Shown here: one piece after another, positions 27,598 through 37,405 of the stretch
Layout of the letters: every line of letters begins with the position of its first letter
How positions within the stretch are numbered: the first letter of the stretch is position 1
Source of the DNA: Flavobacterium psychrotrophum
Lineage (GTDB): Bacteria > Bacteroidota > Bacteroidia > Flavobacteriales > Flavobacteriaceae
Reading direction: 5' to 3'
Length of the DNA stretch: 64,000 nucleotides
Assembly: GCF_003403075.1 (NCBI RefSeq)
Contig: NZ_CP031557.1
Coordinates: forward strand, 3,286,001 to 3,350,000
Translations under genes and position numbers: made by a program
The notes under the pieces: model-generated
The model's database searches: none
Seen by the model: only the letters and a program-made list of their open reading frames with translations
What the model was told of the DNA's origin: nothing

Positions 27598-29154
27598 ATG
27601 CCAAAAGAACTTTCATTGCAGGTAGCCCCAGAGGTAGCAGCACAAATGCCGCTGCTTACTAATCACGTAGCTAAACTACTTAGTGTTAGCCCTGCTGACA
27701 TTACCCACATTGCTATTATTAAACGCAGTATAGATGCACGCCAAAAAAGCATTAAGATAAACCTTAAGCTTAACGTGTACCTTAACGAAGAATACCACGA
27801 AACTACCATTCCGCTACCGGAATACAAAGATGTGAGCAATGCTAAGGAGGTAATAATCATTGGCGCAGGACCAGCCGGATTATTTGGCGCACTGCAACTG
27901 ATAGAGCTTGGCTTAAAGCCAATTGTTTTAGAACGTGGACGCGATGTGCAGGAACGCCGCCGCGACCTGAAGGCCATAAACCGCGACCATATTGTAGACG
28001 AAGATTCTAACTACTGCTATGGCGAAGGTGGGGCAGGTACTTATAGCGACGGTAAGCTTTACACCCGTTCTAAAAAGCGCGGCGACGTAGATCGCATTCT
28101 ACAACTGTTCGTAGCCTTTGGTGCTTCACCCGAAATATTGGTAGAAGCCCATCCGCATATAGGCACTAATAAGCTGCCAAAGATTATCAAGGCTATGCGC
28201 GAAAAGATAATCGAGTTTGGCGGGCAGGTACTTTTTGAAACCCGCGTTACCGATATTCTTATAAAGAGTGGCGCTGTAACGGGCGTTACTACCCAAAAAG
28301 GCGACACCATAAATGCCGATAAAATAATACTGGCCACAGGCCACTCTGCGCGCGATATTTTTGAACTGCTCGACCGTAAAAAAATATTTATCGAGGCCAA
28401 GCCATTTGCACTTGGCGTGCGTGCTGAACATCCGCAATCGTTAATAGACAGCATACAGTACAGCTGCGATTTTAATACTGGCCGTGGCGAGTTCCTGCCA
28501 CCGGCACCTTACGCCATTGTAAAGCAGGTTGCCGGCAGGGGAATGTACTCTTTTTGCATGTGTCCCGGTGGGGTTATAGCACCGTGTGCTACCAGCCCCG
28601 GCGAGGTGGTTACTAACGGCTGGAGTCCCAGCAAGCGCGACCAGGAAACCGCAAACTCAGGTATTGTAATTGAGCTTAAGCTCGAAGACTTTGCTCCCTT
28701 TGCTAAATTTGGCGCTTTGGCGGGCATGGAATTTCAAAAATCTATTGAGCAACAGGCATGGCGTGTTGCTGGAGAAACCCAACGTGTGCCTGCACAGCGT
28801 ATGGTAGATTTTACACAAAGTAAAATTTCGGCAGATATACCTAAAACATCATATGTTCCGGGTACTACGCCTGTAGAACTGGGACAGGTATTTCCGGGTT
28901 TTCTTACACAAACACTTCGTGAAGGCTTTAAGGAGTTTGGCAAGTCAATGCGTGGCTACCTTACTAACGATGCCATATTGCACGCGCCCGAATCGCGCAC
29001 CTCATCGCCGGTTCGTATTCCGCGCGACAACGAAACCTTAGAACATTTGCAGATAAAAGGCCTCTACCCGTGTGGCGAAGGTGCAGGTTATGCCGGCGGC
29101 ATTATCTCTGCTGCTATTGATGGCGAGAAGTGTGCACTGAAATGTGTAGGATAG
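27598..29154 (+). CDS. FAD-dependent dehydrogenase (COG2509 type)
   Basis: The 518-aa protein has an N-terminal ~80-residue cap, then the dinucleotide site VIIIGAGPAGLFGALQLIELG (~residue 85), CYGEGGAGTYSDGKLYTR, and a C-terminal FAD contact CGEGAGYAGGIISAAIDGEK. This pattern fits the uncharacterised FAD-dependent oxidoreductase family of ~500-540 aa. The reaction is unknown. The gap upstream (27464-27597) carries a short CTCGCAATGAC palindromic repeat near 27548-27571. Confidence 0.87.
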   Translation: MPKELSLQVAPEVAAQMPLLTNHVAKLLSVSPADITHIAIIKRSIDARQKSIKINLKLNVYLNEEYHETTIPLPEYKDVSNAKEVIIIGAGPAGLFGALQLIELGLKPIVLERGRDVQERRRDLKAINRDHIVDEDSNYCYGEGGAGTYSDGKLYTRSKKRGDVDRILQLFVAFGASPEILVEAHPHIGTNKLPKIIKAMREKIIEFGGQVLFETRVTDILIKSGAVTGVTTQKGDTINADKIILATGHSARDIFELLDRKKIFIEAKPFALGVRAEHPQSLIDSIQYSCDFNTGRGEFLPPAPYAIVKQVAGRGMYSFCMCPGGVIAPCATSPGEVVTNGWSPSKRDQETANSGIVIELKLEDFAPFAKFGALAGMEFQKSIEQQAWRVAGETQRVPAQRMVDFTQSKISADIPKTSYVPGTTPVELGQVFPGFLTQTLREGFKEFGKSMRGYLTNDAILHAPESRTSSPVRIPRDNETLEHLQIKGLYPCGEGAGYAGGIISAAIDGEKCALKCVG

Positions 29155-29269
29155 TGTTTTAATCATCGGAATTAACCGCTAATTTTTTCAATACTTTTTT
29201 ACCGCAATGCGCACCGGGTTTTGCACTAAGAACACAAAGCTATTTTAACAGTCCAAAGCTCCCAATTTC

Positions 29270-29300
29270 TTGGCAGAACCACAACCAGTACTTATATTTG
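29270..29300 (+). promoter_or_regulatory. Complete Bacteroidota-type promoter for the serine hydrolase
   Basis: A -33 TTG (29270-29272) and a -7 TATATTTG (29293-29300) are separated by 20 nt, the preferred spacing for the Bacteroidota sigma factor. The predicted start is about 15 nt before the ATG at 29323. Confidence 0.65.
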
Positions 29301-29322
29301 CGGTTCAGTCAAAAATCAATCA

Positions 29323-30945
29323 ATGAACAAATCGCTACTTCTTGCAACACTGTTTGCAGGTACTTTTATTGCCCATGCGCAAGACAATTTTAAACCCATC
29401 GACTCTATTGTAAAAACCTATGAAAGCAAAAATGGCCCCGGGCTTTCTGTACGTATCCTTAAAGATGGTAAAACCGTTTACAACAACCATGCAGGTTATG
29501 CCAACCTGGAGAAAAACACCAAAATTACTGACGAGAGTGTATTTAACCTTGGCTCTACATCCAAGCAGTTTACGGCCGCGTGCATTGTTTTACTGCAACA
29601 ACAGGGCAAGCTAAACCTTAATGGCAACCTGCGCAAATACATACCTGAGTTTCCTGCGTATGCTGAGAAAATAACGTTGCTGCACCTGCTTACCCACACC
29701 AGCGGATTAAAAGATTTCCTGATACTTGCCACGATTCAGGGTGATGAGTCAGAAGAGTACACCAACGCCCAGATTAAAGAAATGATGGTTTCACTACAAC
29801 CTGACTTTGCCCCCGGCGAAAAATGGAACTACAGCAACACCGGCTACTGGTGCCTTGCGCAAATTGTAGAAAAAGTTTCGGGTAAGAGCATTGGCGAATT
29901 TGCCCGTAAAAATATTTTCAAACCTCTTGGCATGAAGAATACAGCCTACTACCTGAGGCCCGCAAACGGCATTAAAAATAAGGCGACCGGTTATGCTAAA
30001 AAAAATAACACTTACGCTCCTACCGCCCCTGACGAGAGCGCCGTGGGTGGTGCCGGTGTATACAGCACGCTGGGCGATTTAGAAAAATGGCTTGTAGAAA
30101 TGCAAAAGCACCACCTTTTTGGCGATGCCTTTTGGAAAGCCATGACCGAAGACGATGCTTACAAAAGTGAAGAAGTAACCTATACTAAAGGATTATTCAT
30201 TTCGCCATACCGTTCTAAGACCATGATACAGCACGGTGGCGATGTTGAAGGATACCACCCCTTTTTAGGTTATTTTCCGGAAGATAAAGTAGGCGCAATT
30301 ATACTTACTAACGACGACAATTTTAAACGTAATGATGCCATAATAGCATCGGTAGACAACCTTCTTGGCTTTCAGTACCGCTATCCTTCTAAAACCACCG
30401 AAACAGCACCGGTTCTAATACCAGATTTTATGCTTTATTCAGGCAATTATATACTTGGTGAAAATGAATATGTGCTAATAGAGGAAAACCACGGAAGGCT
30501 TGTACTTACATATCTTGCCGAAGCCATAAATGCCACCCTGAATCCTACCGCAGACCCACATCGTTTTATGATTGAAGGCACATCAATAGCCATGGTGTTC
30601 AGCGATATAAAAGATGGTAAAGCCCAAAAGATAAAAAGTATTGAAGGCGAAGAAATAACCGATTTTAGCCGTGTTGAGAAAATGCCTGAAAATCCTGCCT
30701 ATAAGGTGTATGAAGGCTCTTATCATTGTGCAGGCCTAAAACAGGATATTAAATTTTTCACTAAACAAGGCTTGCTTTACATTAAGCTTGCCAACAATAA
30801 AACAGACTGGATAATACACACCGAAGGAGAAGATTTTGGCACAAAATACGGTGAAATCAGTTTTAAGAAGGATGCTTCAGGCACGGTAACCGGTTTTATG
30901 TATAACCATGAACGGGCCAAAAACCTTGAGTTTGTAAAGCAGTAA
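29323..30945 (+). CDS. Serine hydrolase, beta-lactamase/PBP-like family
   Basis: The 540-aa secreted protein has signal peptide MNKSLLLATLFAGTFIAHAQ. The beta-lactamase-like domain (~25-345) shows S78-T-S-K81 in LGSTSKQFTAA, the YSN triad element in WNYSNTGYW, and HGGDVEGY for the third motif. A C-terminal domain (~360-540) resembles the lipocalin-like tail of PbpE/EstB relatives. Substrates may be peptides, esters or cell-wall fragments; beta-lactam resistance should not be assumed. A strong promoter and a terminator frame it as a single-gene unit. Confidence 0.9.
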   Translation: MNKSLLLATLFAGTFIAHAQDNFKPIDSIVKTYESKNGPGLSVRILKDGKTVYNNHAGYANLEKNTKITDESVFNLGSTSKQFTAACIVLLQQQGKLNLNGNLRKYIPEFPAYAEKITLLHLLTHTSGLKDFLILATIQGDESEEYTNAQIKEMMVSLQPDFAPGEKWNYSNTGYWCLAQIVEKVSGKSIGEFARKNIFKPLGMKNTAYYLRPANGIKNKATGYAKKNNTYAPTAPDESAVGGAGVYSTLGDLEKWLVEMQKHHLFGDAFWKAMTEDDAYKSEEVTYTKGLFISPYRSKTMIQHGGDVEGYHPFLGYFPEDKVGAIILTNDDNFKRNDAIIASVDNLLGFQYRYPSKTTETAPVLIPDFMLYSGNYILGENEYVLIEENHGRLVLTYLAEAINATLNPTADPHRFMIEGTSIAMVFSDIKDGKAQKIKSIEGEEITDFSRVEKMPENPAYKVYEGSYHCAGLKQDIKFFTKQGLLYIKLANNKTDWIIHTEGEDFGTKYGEISFKKDASGTVTGFMYNHERAKNLEFVKQ

Positions 30946-30961
30946 AAGATAGGTCAATAAA

Positions 30962-30990
30962 AAAACCGCAGTTCTCACTGCGGTTTTTTG
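30962..30990. terminator. Intrinsic terminator shared by convergent genes
   Basis: The stem AAAACCGCAG (30962-30971) pairs with 30978-30987 and is followed by a T-run. The A-run on the other side allows it to terminate der as well. Confidence 0.9.
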
Positions 30991-30995
30991 TTTTA

Positions 30996-32306
30996 TTATT
31001 TCTGGCGGAAATAAATATCGATAGGCACACCTTCTAAATTATATATTTCGCGCATTTTATTTTCAAGGTAACGCTTGTATGGATCTTTTACATACTGCGG
31101 CAGGTTACAGAAGAATACAAACTGCGGCGTAGGCGTAGGCAGCTGCATACAGAATTTAATCTTTACATACTTACCTTTTAGTGCCGGCGGCGGGTTGTTT
31201 TCTATTATTGGCAGCATGGTTTCGTTTAGCTTGCTGGTAGCAATACGCTGCTTGCGGTTTTCAAACACCTCTACAGCCGTTTCAAGCGCCTTAAGCAAAC
31301 GTTGCTTTGTAAGTGCAGATACAAACAGGATAGGCACATCCGTCCACGGTTGCAGCTCTTCGCGTATTTTAAGTTCGTAATCGCGGGTACTCATGGTGTC
31401 TTTTTCTACAAGGTCCCATTTGTTAACCAGGATCACTACACCCTTACGGTTTTTTTCTGCCAGCCAGAAGATGCTCTGGTCCTGCCCTTCAAAACCACGG
31501 GTAGCGTCTATAACAAGTATACATATATCTGAATGCTCTATGGCACGCACAGATCGCATTACACTATAAAACTCAAGGTCTTCCTTAACCTTTGCCTTAC
31601 GGCGGATACCCGCTGTATCTACAAGGTTAAATTTAAACCCAAAACGGTTGTAAGTAGTATCAATGGCATCGCGGGTAGTACCTGCAATATCAGTAACCAC
31701 AAAACGGTCTTCGCCAATAAGCGCGTTGATAAATGATGATTTACCTGCATTAGGGCGGCCTACTACTGCAAAGCGCGGCAACACCTCGGCATTTTCATCG
31801 GGTGCTACAGCTTCCGGCAATAAGTCTACAATGGCATCAAGCAATTCGCCTGTACCGCTGCCACTCATACCCGCTATAGTATAGTATTCGCCAAGGCCAA
31901 GGTTATAAAACTCTACCGCATCTTTTTCGCGCATTGAGTTATCTACCTTATTTATTGCCAAAACCACCGGCTTGGTAACTTTGCGAAGCAGTTTTGCTAC
32001 TTCGGCATCCATAGGTGTAATACCTTCTTCAACATCAACAAGAAACACAATAACATCGGCTTCATCAATGGCAAGTTCTACCTGGCGGCGTATTTCGGCC
32101 TCAAAAACGTCATCACTACCTTTTATATAACCTCCGGTATCAATTACCGAAAACTCTTTTCCGTTCCACTCGCTTTTTCCGTAATTACGGTCGCGCGTAA
32201 CGCCGCTTACAGAGTCTACAATAGCTTCTCTGCGCTGAATGAGGCGGTTAAAAAAGGTAGACTTCCCTACATTAGGCCTTCCCACTATGGCTACGATATT
32301 ATTCAT
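30996..32306 (-). CDS. der: Ribosome biogenesis GTPase Der
   Basis: The 436-aa protein has two tandem GTPase domains and a C-terminal KH-like domain, the architecture unique to Der/EngA. G1 motifs are [11 protein letters not shown] (~residue 8) and [11 protein letters not shown] (~185), G3 motifs DTGG and DTAGI, and G4 motifs NKVD and NKWD. It is essential for 50S subunit maturation. The gene stands alone; the gap upstream (32307-32489) contains only a degenerate TTTCACAAA/GTGGGATTAGTGGC repeat. Confidence 0.96.
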   Translation of the reverse strand: MNNIVAIVGRPNVGKSTFFNRLIQRREAIVDSVSGVTRDRNYGKSEWNGKEFSVIDTGGYIKGSDDVFEAEIRRQVELAIDEADVIVFLVDVEEGITPMDAEVAKLLRKVTKPVVLAINKVDNSMREKDAVEFYNLGLGEYYTIAGMSGSGTGELLDAIVDLLPEAVAPDENAEVLPRFAVVGRPNAGKSSFINALIGEDRFVVTDIAGTTRDAIDTTYNRFGFKFNLVDTAGIRRKAKVKEDLEFYSVMRSVRAIEHSDICILVIDATRGFEGQDQSIFWLAEKNRKGVVILVNKWDLVEKDTMSTRDYELKIREELQPWTDVPILFVSALTKQRLLKALETAVEVFENRKQRIATSKLNETMLPIIENNPPPALKGKYVKIKFCMQLPTPTPQFVFFCNLPQYVKDPYKRYLENKMREIYNLEGVPIDIYFRQK

Positions 32307-32489
32307 CAGCTTGTTTTAATTTTTTGCAAAAGTACGTTTTTAAGTTGAAAAGTCGAAAGTTATCAACTTGTAAAGTTTTTAAACCTGCTTAATTGTTGCA
32401 TTTAGCCAAGAGTTTCACAAATTGTCACATTTTTTTATGCCTAAGCTATTGGTGTAAATTCGTGGGATTAGTGGCAAAAAAATAAAACA

Positions 32490-33434
32490 TTACGGAATTT
32501 GCAACTGCTTTAAGTCTTGCAGGCCGCCGTTATAAATGTTTACATCTATAGTACCGTCGATACCCTTAACAGCACCTTTATCTGTAAATTGCCAAAAGAG
32601 CCACTCTTTACGTATCTCGTCTTCAAAAAAACTGTAATTGGCTATCCAGAGGTTGTAGCCTGTAAACTCTTCTTTTAAAAAATCGGTATAAAAACTTTCG
32701 CCACTATATATAATAGGCTTTACGCCATAGTGTTTTTCTACTTTAGCAAGGTATCGTTTCAGGCCGCTTTTCAGGCTGTCCAGACTTTGCCCGCTGGGTA
32801 CTTTTTCGATGTCAATAACCGGGGGAAGGTCGCCCTTGTGCAGGGTAACCGTTTTTATAAAATTATCGGCCTGTAGCACCGAGTTTTCGTCGGGGCGGTA
32901 ATAATGATATGCCCCACGAATGAATCCTGCATTTTTTGAGTTCTTCCAATTGCGTAAAAATTCCGTATCTGTAGCATTCTTACCCGCAGTAGCACGTATA
33001 AAAACAAAATCGAGCGGAAAGTCGCCTTTGCTTCGCTCTATACTATCCCACTGTATTTTGCCCTGGTAGTGCGACACATCCATACCAAAAACACGGTCTT
33101 TGTGGCGGCTTACAATCTCATAAATACGCAGGTCGGCAATCTTACGTTCTTCTTTAGTAAGTACATTGATGCGCTTATCTGTCTTAAAGCCCAGGTAATA
33201 TAAAAAGCCATGACGGTAGCGGTAACCGGCAGCAATTACAAATGACACCAGCAGCGTTATAAAAGCGTACTTTAGTATCTTTAAAGGCGTAAGTGTACCT
33301 TTAGCAGAAGTCTTTTTTTTGCGGGTAGCCGGTTTGCGCACGGTGCGCGTAGTCCTTACGGCATCCATTGGGTTTCGGGCAGCCGCAGTGCGTTTTCTTC
33401 CGTTATTTCCTGAAGGTTTTATTTGGCCTGCCAA
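32490..33434 (-). CDS. Glycoside hydrolase family 25 lysozyme, membrane-anchored
   Basis: The protein has a very basic cytoplasmic N-terminus (ARNPMDAVRTTRTVRKPATRKKK), one membrane helix (~52-72), then a GH25 muramidase domain (~115-310) with FGMDVSHYQGKIQWD, FVFIRATAGKNATD and the catalytic-acid strand PPVIDIEKVP. It would cut peptidoglycan in the periplasm. The frame starts at TTG 33434 (314 aa), overlapping the pssA 3' end by 16 bp. An upstream TAA excludes a longer frame; the alternative is ATG at 33368 (292 aa). Overlap with pssA implies co-transcription. Confidence 0.88.
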   Translation of the reverse strand: MAGQIKPSGNNGRKRTAAARNPMDAVRTTRTVRKPATRKKKTSAKGTLTPLKILKYAFITLLVSFVIAAGYRYRHGFLYYLGFKTDKRINVLTKEERKIADLRIYEIVSRHKDRVFGMDVSHYQGKIQWDSIERSKGDFPLDFVFIRATAGKNATDTEFLRNWKNSKNAGFIRGAYHYYRPDENSVLQADNFIKTVTLHKGDLPPVIDIEKVPSGQSLDSLKSGLKRYLAKVEKHYGVKPIIYSGESFYTDFLKEEFTGYNLWIANYSFFEDEIRKEWLFWQFTDKGAVKGIDGTIDVNIYNGGLQDLKQLQIP

Positions 33435-34162
33435 AACGTATTATTGATTACTGAGAGTAAAACATACAGCAATATAATAAGTGGTATGGCAAGGTAAGCC
33501 AAAAAGAACAGCAGCAATACCGAGATAATCAGAAAAGTAAACTGCACTTTATTAGTCTCCCAGTTAAAGTATTTTATTTTAAGCGAAAACAGCGGAATAT
33601 TAGCATTAAGCATATAGGCACTAAGCAGGCTGATGCCCACAAGCACATAAGGGTTACTTAGCAAATCGAATATAATACCATCGCCGTCGCTGTATATCTG
33701 TATTACCGGAAGGCTCATTATAAACAGGGCATTTGCCGGTGTAGGCAGGCCTATGAACGAATTTGTCTGACGGGTGTCTACATTAAATTTAGCAAGCCTG
33801 TATGCTGATGCAAGGGTTATGATAAACCCTGCATAAGGCAGTAAGCCCATATAAAAATTATCACTTTGCAGGTTTAGCTCTTCCTGCATATCTGCAATAC
33901 CGGCAAGCATCTGAAATATGGCAAGCCCGGGTACTACCCCACTTGTTACCATATCTGCAAGCGAGTCTAGCTGCAAGCCTATAGGGCTCGATACCTTAAG
34001 GGTACGGGCAAAGAAGCCATCCCAAAAATCAAAGAATATCCCCATGCTAACCCAAAAGAAGGCCATTTGCCAGTTGGTATTAAACGCGAAAATTAAGGCA
34101 ATAAGCCCCGAAGCAAGGTTTAAGAGGGTAATTAAATTAGGGATATGTCTTTTAAACGGCAT
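33419..34162 (-). CDS. pssA: CDP-diacylglycerol-serine O-phosphatidyltransferase
   Basis: The 247-aa integral membrane enzyme has the CDP-alcohol phosphatidyltransferase signature as D48-G-x-x-A-R53, G62, D66 and D70 (DGFFARTLKVSSPIGLQLD). It makes phosphatidylserine from CDP-diacylglycerol and serine, the route to phosphatidylethanolamine. Several membrane helices follow. No psd gene is adjacent. The gene overlaps the GH25 gene, so an envelope lipid enzyme and a wall hydrolase share an mRNA. Confidence 0.9.
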   Translation of the reverse strand: MPFKRHIPNLITLLNLASGLIALIFAFNTNWQMAFFWVSMGIFFDFWDGFFARTLKVSSPIGLQLDSLADMVTSGVVPGLAIFQMLAGIADMQEELNLQSDNFYMGLLPYAGFIITLASAYRLAKFNVDTRQTNSFIGLPTPANALFIMSLPVIQIYSDGDGIIFDLLSNPYVLVGISLLSAYMLNANIPLFSLKIKYFNWETNKVQFTFLIISVLLLFFLAYLAIPLIILLYVLLSVINNTFWQAK

Positions 34163-34258
34163 AAAGGTTAATTTTTAAACACAAAGGTAATACAATAAAG
34201 TTAATAGAAACGGAGTTTAGTAATTGAGATTTTTATATCATATTTGCACAAATTTACC

Positions 34259-35335
34259 GTGTTGGGAAAACTACTTTCTGTCATACTTTTATTTGCCGCT
34301 ATTACTGCAGGCGCACAAACTACCCGTAAATATTCTAACGAATTTATGAGCATAGGGGTAGATGCTGCTGCGCTGGGCATGAGCAATGCTGTAACGGCCA
34401 GTACTGCCGATGTAAATTCGGGCTACTGGAACCCCGCAGGCCTTATGCAGGTAAAAGACAAACAGCTTGCCCTTATGCACGCCAGTTACTTTGCTAACAT
34501 TGCCCAGTATGACTACGGCGCATTTGCCATGCCGCTGGATGACCGTAGCGCCATTGGGGTATCTATAATACGTTTTGGGGTAGACGACATTCTTAACACC
34601 ACGCAGCTTATAGACGACCAGGGCAATATTGACTACAACCGCATCAGCCTTTTTTCTACTGCCGATTATGGCTTTACCCTTAGCTATGCCCGCAAGGCAC
34701 CGCTGGATGGTTTTACCTATGGCTTTAACGCTAAAGTAATACGCCGCATTATTGGCAAATTTGCCAACTCATGGGGTTTTGGGTTTGACTTCGGGATGCA
34801 ATATGAAACTAAGAATGAGTGGAAGCTTGGCTTTATGCTGCGTGACATTACCACTACTTATAATGTATGGGCGATAGACGAAGAGGAGTTTAAAACCATA
34901 AGCGACGCCATACCGGGACAAAACCAGGAACTGCCCGAAACTACCGAGATAACACTACCAAAGGCACAACTTGGTGTCTCTAAAAAATTTATGTTTCATA
35001 ACGATTACAGCCTTATGGCGGCCGTAAACCTTAATATGCAGTTTGCTAAAACAAACGACCTTGTAAACCTTGACTTTGTAAGTATAGACCCTGCTGTGGG
35101 GTTTGAGTTTGGTTATATCGACATGGTATTTCTTCGTGCGGGGGTGGGTAACTTCCAGAATGAAATGCAGATAGACAACAGGCAGAAAATGACCTTTCAG
35201 CCAAACATTGGCGTGGGTTTTAAATACCGCGGCGTACAGGTAGATTATGCCCTTACCGACATTGGTGACCAAAGCGTTGCTTTATATTCAAATATATTTT
35301 CTCTTAAGGTAGATTTGGGTATCTTTAGGCGCTAA
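34259..35335 (+). CDS. PorV/PorQ-family outer-membrane protein
   Basis: The ~358-aa barrel protein of the UPF0164/PorV-PorQ family has a signal peptide LGKLLSVILLFAAITAGAQ and the early motif IGVDAAALGMSNAVTASTADVNSGYWNPAGL. Such proteins act with the type IX secretion system or related surface export. No ATG fits: a frame can be opened at TTG 34244, but that codon lies in a near-consensus -7 box (CATATTTG, 34239-34246), so I prefer GTG 34259 (or TTG 34262). The next gene begins 21 bp downstream. Confidence 0.85.
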   Translation: MLGKLLSVILLFAAITAGAQTTRKYSNEFMSIGVDAAALGMSNAVTASTADVNSGYWNPAGLMQVKDKQLALMHASYFANIAQYDYGAFAMPLDDRSAIGVSIIRFGVDDILNTTQLIDDQGNIDYNRISLFSTADYGFTLSYARKAPLDGFTYGFNAKVIRRIIGKFANSWGFGFDFGMQYETKNEWKLGFMLRDITTTYNVWAIDEEEFKTISDAIPGQNQELPETTEITLPKAQLGVSKKFMFHNDYSLMAAVNLNMQFAKTNDLVNLDFVSIDPAVGFEFGYIDMVFLRAGVGNFQNEMQIDNRQKMTFQPNIGVGFKYRGVQVDYALTDIGDQSVALYSNIFSLKVDLGIFRR

Positions 35336-35356
35336 AACTTTATATCCAAAAACAAA

Positions 35357-36505
35357 ATGCAGACCATTTCGCGGCTACGGCTATTGCTGGTATTTTTATT
35401 ACTGGCAATGTCAAACTACGTGCAATCTCAAACCACTTTATCAGACAGGTCGTTTATCTCGTTGATTACCTGCGGACCGGGTAATGAACTTTATTCGGTT
35501 TTTGGGCACACCGGCATTCGCGTTGCAGATCCTGCCACAGGCATGGATGTAGTATACAATTATGGGATGTTTAATTTTGACACCCCTAACTTTTACACAA
35601 AATTTGTAAAAGGCGACCTGCAATATTATGCCGCGGTAAACAGCTATGCCGATTTTGTGTACACCTATCAGTACTACAACCGCGACGTACTGGAGCAAAA
35701 ACTAAACTTTACCCGGCAACAGAAACAACAAATTGCCGATAAGCTGGCTACAGATATTGTTTCTGACAGTAAATATTACACTTACAAATACTTTGAGCGC
35801 AACTGTACGACCATGGTGGCAGATATTATAAATGCGCACCTGCCTGTAAAAATTTCTTCAAAAAATGAAGATGAAGGTAAAACGTACCGCAAGATAGTAG
35901 TAGAAAGGCTGCACAACAGCTTTTACGAAAACCTGGGCATCAGCCTGATATTTGGTTACAGGACAGACTCTACCCTGCATAACCTTTTCCTGCCCATACA
36001 GTTACTGCAAGGCATAGAAAACACAAAACTTGCCGATGGCAGTCCCCTTTCTGGCCCGGTACAAACTATTCACAAAAGCACCGCCGAACCAGAAACATCA
36101 ATATGGAATAACTTTTACACCTTTATTGCCGCCTGCCTTATACTTATGGCAATTTCTAATAACATTGTAATAAGAAGGTCATTGTATGCCATTTTTGGTT
36201 TGTTAGGCATTTTCTTTTCTGTAGTAGGCCTTTATTCTTTTCATACAGAAATATCGCAAAACTATAATGTACTCCTGGTAAACCCGCTTATGCTGGTACT
36301 CTTGTACTTTAGCTTTGCTAAAAACAAAAGAGCAACACAAATAATAGCTATAGTACTACTGGCTTTAGTTTTTATATACATAATCTTTATGCTTAACAAG
36401 CCACACTTGTTTATAGTACTGCCGCTTGTAGCGCTTATTGCAGTAATGCTCTTTAGGGAAGCTATTCCTGTAATTAAAAAAAGCAGCTGGAGGCGCGGCA
36501 AATAA
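35357..36505 (+). CDS. DUF4105 / Lnb N-terminal-domain membrane protein
   Basis: The 382-aa protein has signal peptide MQTISRLRLLLVFLLLAMSNYVQSQ, a periplasmic DUF4105 domain (~28-240) and a C-terminal block of about four membrane helices (~250-375). Candidate catalytic residues are His in VFGHTGIRV and Cys in FERNCTTMV. DUF4105 is the domain of Lnb, an enzyme that moves an acyl chain to the N-terminus of lipoproteins in Gram-positives. A related lipoprotein-modifying role is plausible here. It follows the PorV-like gene by 21 bp and is probably co-transcribed. Confidence 0.85.
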   Translation: MQTISRLRLLLVFLLLAMSNYVQSQTTLSDRSFISLITCGPGNELYSVFGHTGIRVADPATGMDVVYNYGMFNFDTPNFYTKFVKGDLQYYAAVNSYADFVYTYQYYNRDVLEQKLNFTRQQKQQIADKLATDIVSDSKYYTYKYFERNCTTMVADIINAHLPVKISSKNEDEGKTYRKIVVERLHNSFYENLGISLIFGYRTDSTLHNLFLPIQLLQGIENTKLADGSPLSGPVQTIHKSTAEPETSIWNNFYTFIAACLILMAISNNIVIRRSLYAIFGLLGIFFSVVGLYSFHTEISQNYNVLLVNPLMLVLLYFSFAKNKRATQIIAIVLLALVFIYIIFMLNKPHLFIVLPLVALIAVMLFREAIPVIKKSSWRRGK

Positions 36506-36540
36506 GCTGCTGCAAAAGTTTTAAAATAAAAACGTTTCGC

Positions 36541-36548
36541 TATTTTTG
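36541..36548 (+). promoter_or_regulatory. -7 box of the PHP phosphatase gene
   Basis: TATTTTTG followed by T matches TAnnTTTG, 28 bp before the TTG start at 36577. The -33 region (AAAACG) is not recognisable. Confidence 0.45.
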
Positions 36549-36576
36549 TGCTATAACCTTATTAAACCTCATCACC

Positions 36577-37314
36577 TTGTTTTTCTTTAAAAAGCCAAAA
36601 GTCCGCCTGGACAGCCTTATACCTAACGGTTATGTAGACATACACTCGCACCTGCTGCCGGGTATAGATGATGGCGCCAAGGATCAAAACCATTCGCTTA
36701 CGCTTATAAACAGCCTTCGCGACTATGGGTTTACGCAATTTATAACCACACCACACGTGCTTACGGGTGTATGGAACAATACCCGCGAGGGTATACAAGG
36801 CGTAGAGGCCGCCCATAAAGATTACCTTAAAGGGCAAGGCATTACACACCCGTTTAAGGCAGCCGCAGAGTACCTTATGGATGATGTTTTTTTAAAGAAA
36901 ATAAAGACAGAGCCATTACTTACCCTAAAAGACAATAATGTCCTGGTAGAAATGTCGTACCTCAACGCACCGGCGCAATTATATGATATAATTTTTGACC
37001 TCCAGATGGAAGGCTACCAGCCTATACTTGCCCACCCGGAACGTTACCTGTTTTATCACTTTAAACAGGAAGAATATAAGAAACTAAAACAGGCTGGATG
37101 CAAATTCCAGATCAACCTGCTTTCGGTTACGGGGTACTATGGCAAACCGGTTTTTGAAATAGCCCAAAAACTGCTTAACGAAGGTATGATCGATTTTGCA
37201 GGGTCTGATGCGCACCACGAACGCCATACAGAATCGTTTAAAAATCCCGTACTGCTAAAAGACACCACTGCACTGGTAACGGCGATGGAGAATAACGCGC
37301 TGTTTGGGGTGTAA
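36577..37314 (+). CDS. PHP-domain tyrosine phosphatase/capsule protein, CpsB/YwqE type
   Basis: The 245-aa PHP metallophosphoesterase has metal-ligand motifs VDIHSHLLPGIDDGAKD (residues ~20-36), TTPH, LAHPERY and GSDAHH. Relatives dephosphorylate tyrosine kinases that control capsule and exopolysaccharide export. The only usable start is TTG 36577, 28 bp after a -7 box. The last codons (MENNALFGV and stop) lie in a 25-bp sequence that is duplicated 3.5 kb downstream, so the gene is the insertion site of the element at 37316 yet remains intact. Confidence 0.9.
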   Translation: MFFFKKPKVRLDSLIPNGYVDIHSHLLPGIDDGAKDQNHSLTLINSLRDYGFTQFITTPHVLTGVWNNTREGIQGVEAAHKDYLKGQGITHPFKAAAEYLMDDVFLKKIKTEPLLTLKDNNVLVEMSYLNAPAQLYDIIFDLQMEGYQPILAHPERYLFYHFKQEEYKKLKQAGCKFQINLLSVTGYYGKPVFEIAQKLLNEGMIDFAGSDAHHERHTESFKNPVLLKDTTALVTAMENNALFGV

Positions 37315-37315
37315 A
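37291..37315. repeat. Left copy of 25-bp direct repeat (attL-like)
   Basis: The exact 25-bp sequence (begins AATAACGCGCTG, ends GGGTGTAAA) spans the last seven codons and the stop of the PHP gene. It matches 40789-40813 base for base, with mismatches immediately outside on both sides. Confidence 0.95.
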
Positions 37316-37359
37316 TATTGGAACGAATAATAGAAATAGATATCTGTTCCAAGTAATAA

Positions 37360-37405
37360 TTATTGATGGGAACTTACCTTTCAAAAAGTAAGTTCCCATC
37401 AATAA
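37360..37405 (-). terminator. 18-bp hairpin overlapping the end of the WYL-like gene
   Basis: The stem TTATTGATGGGAACTTAC (37360-37377) pairs perfectly with 37388-37405, with a 10-nt loop. One arm and the loop are the final codons and stop of the minus-strand gene. A smaller pair, TTGGAAC (37318-37324) with 37346-37352, lies outside. A classical U-run is lacking, so termination or 3' protection is only inferred. Confidence 0.55.
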
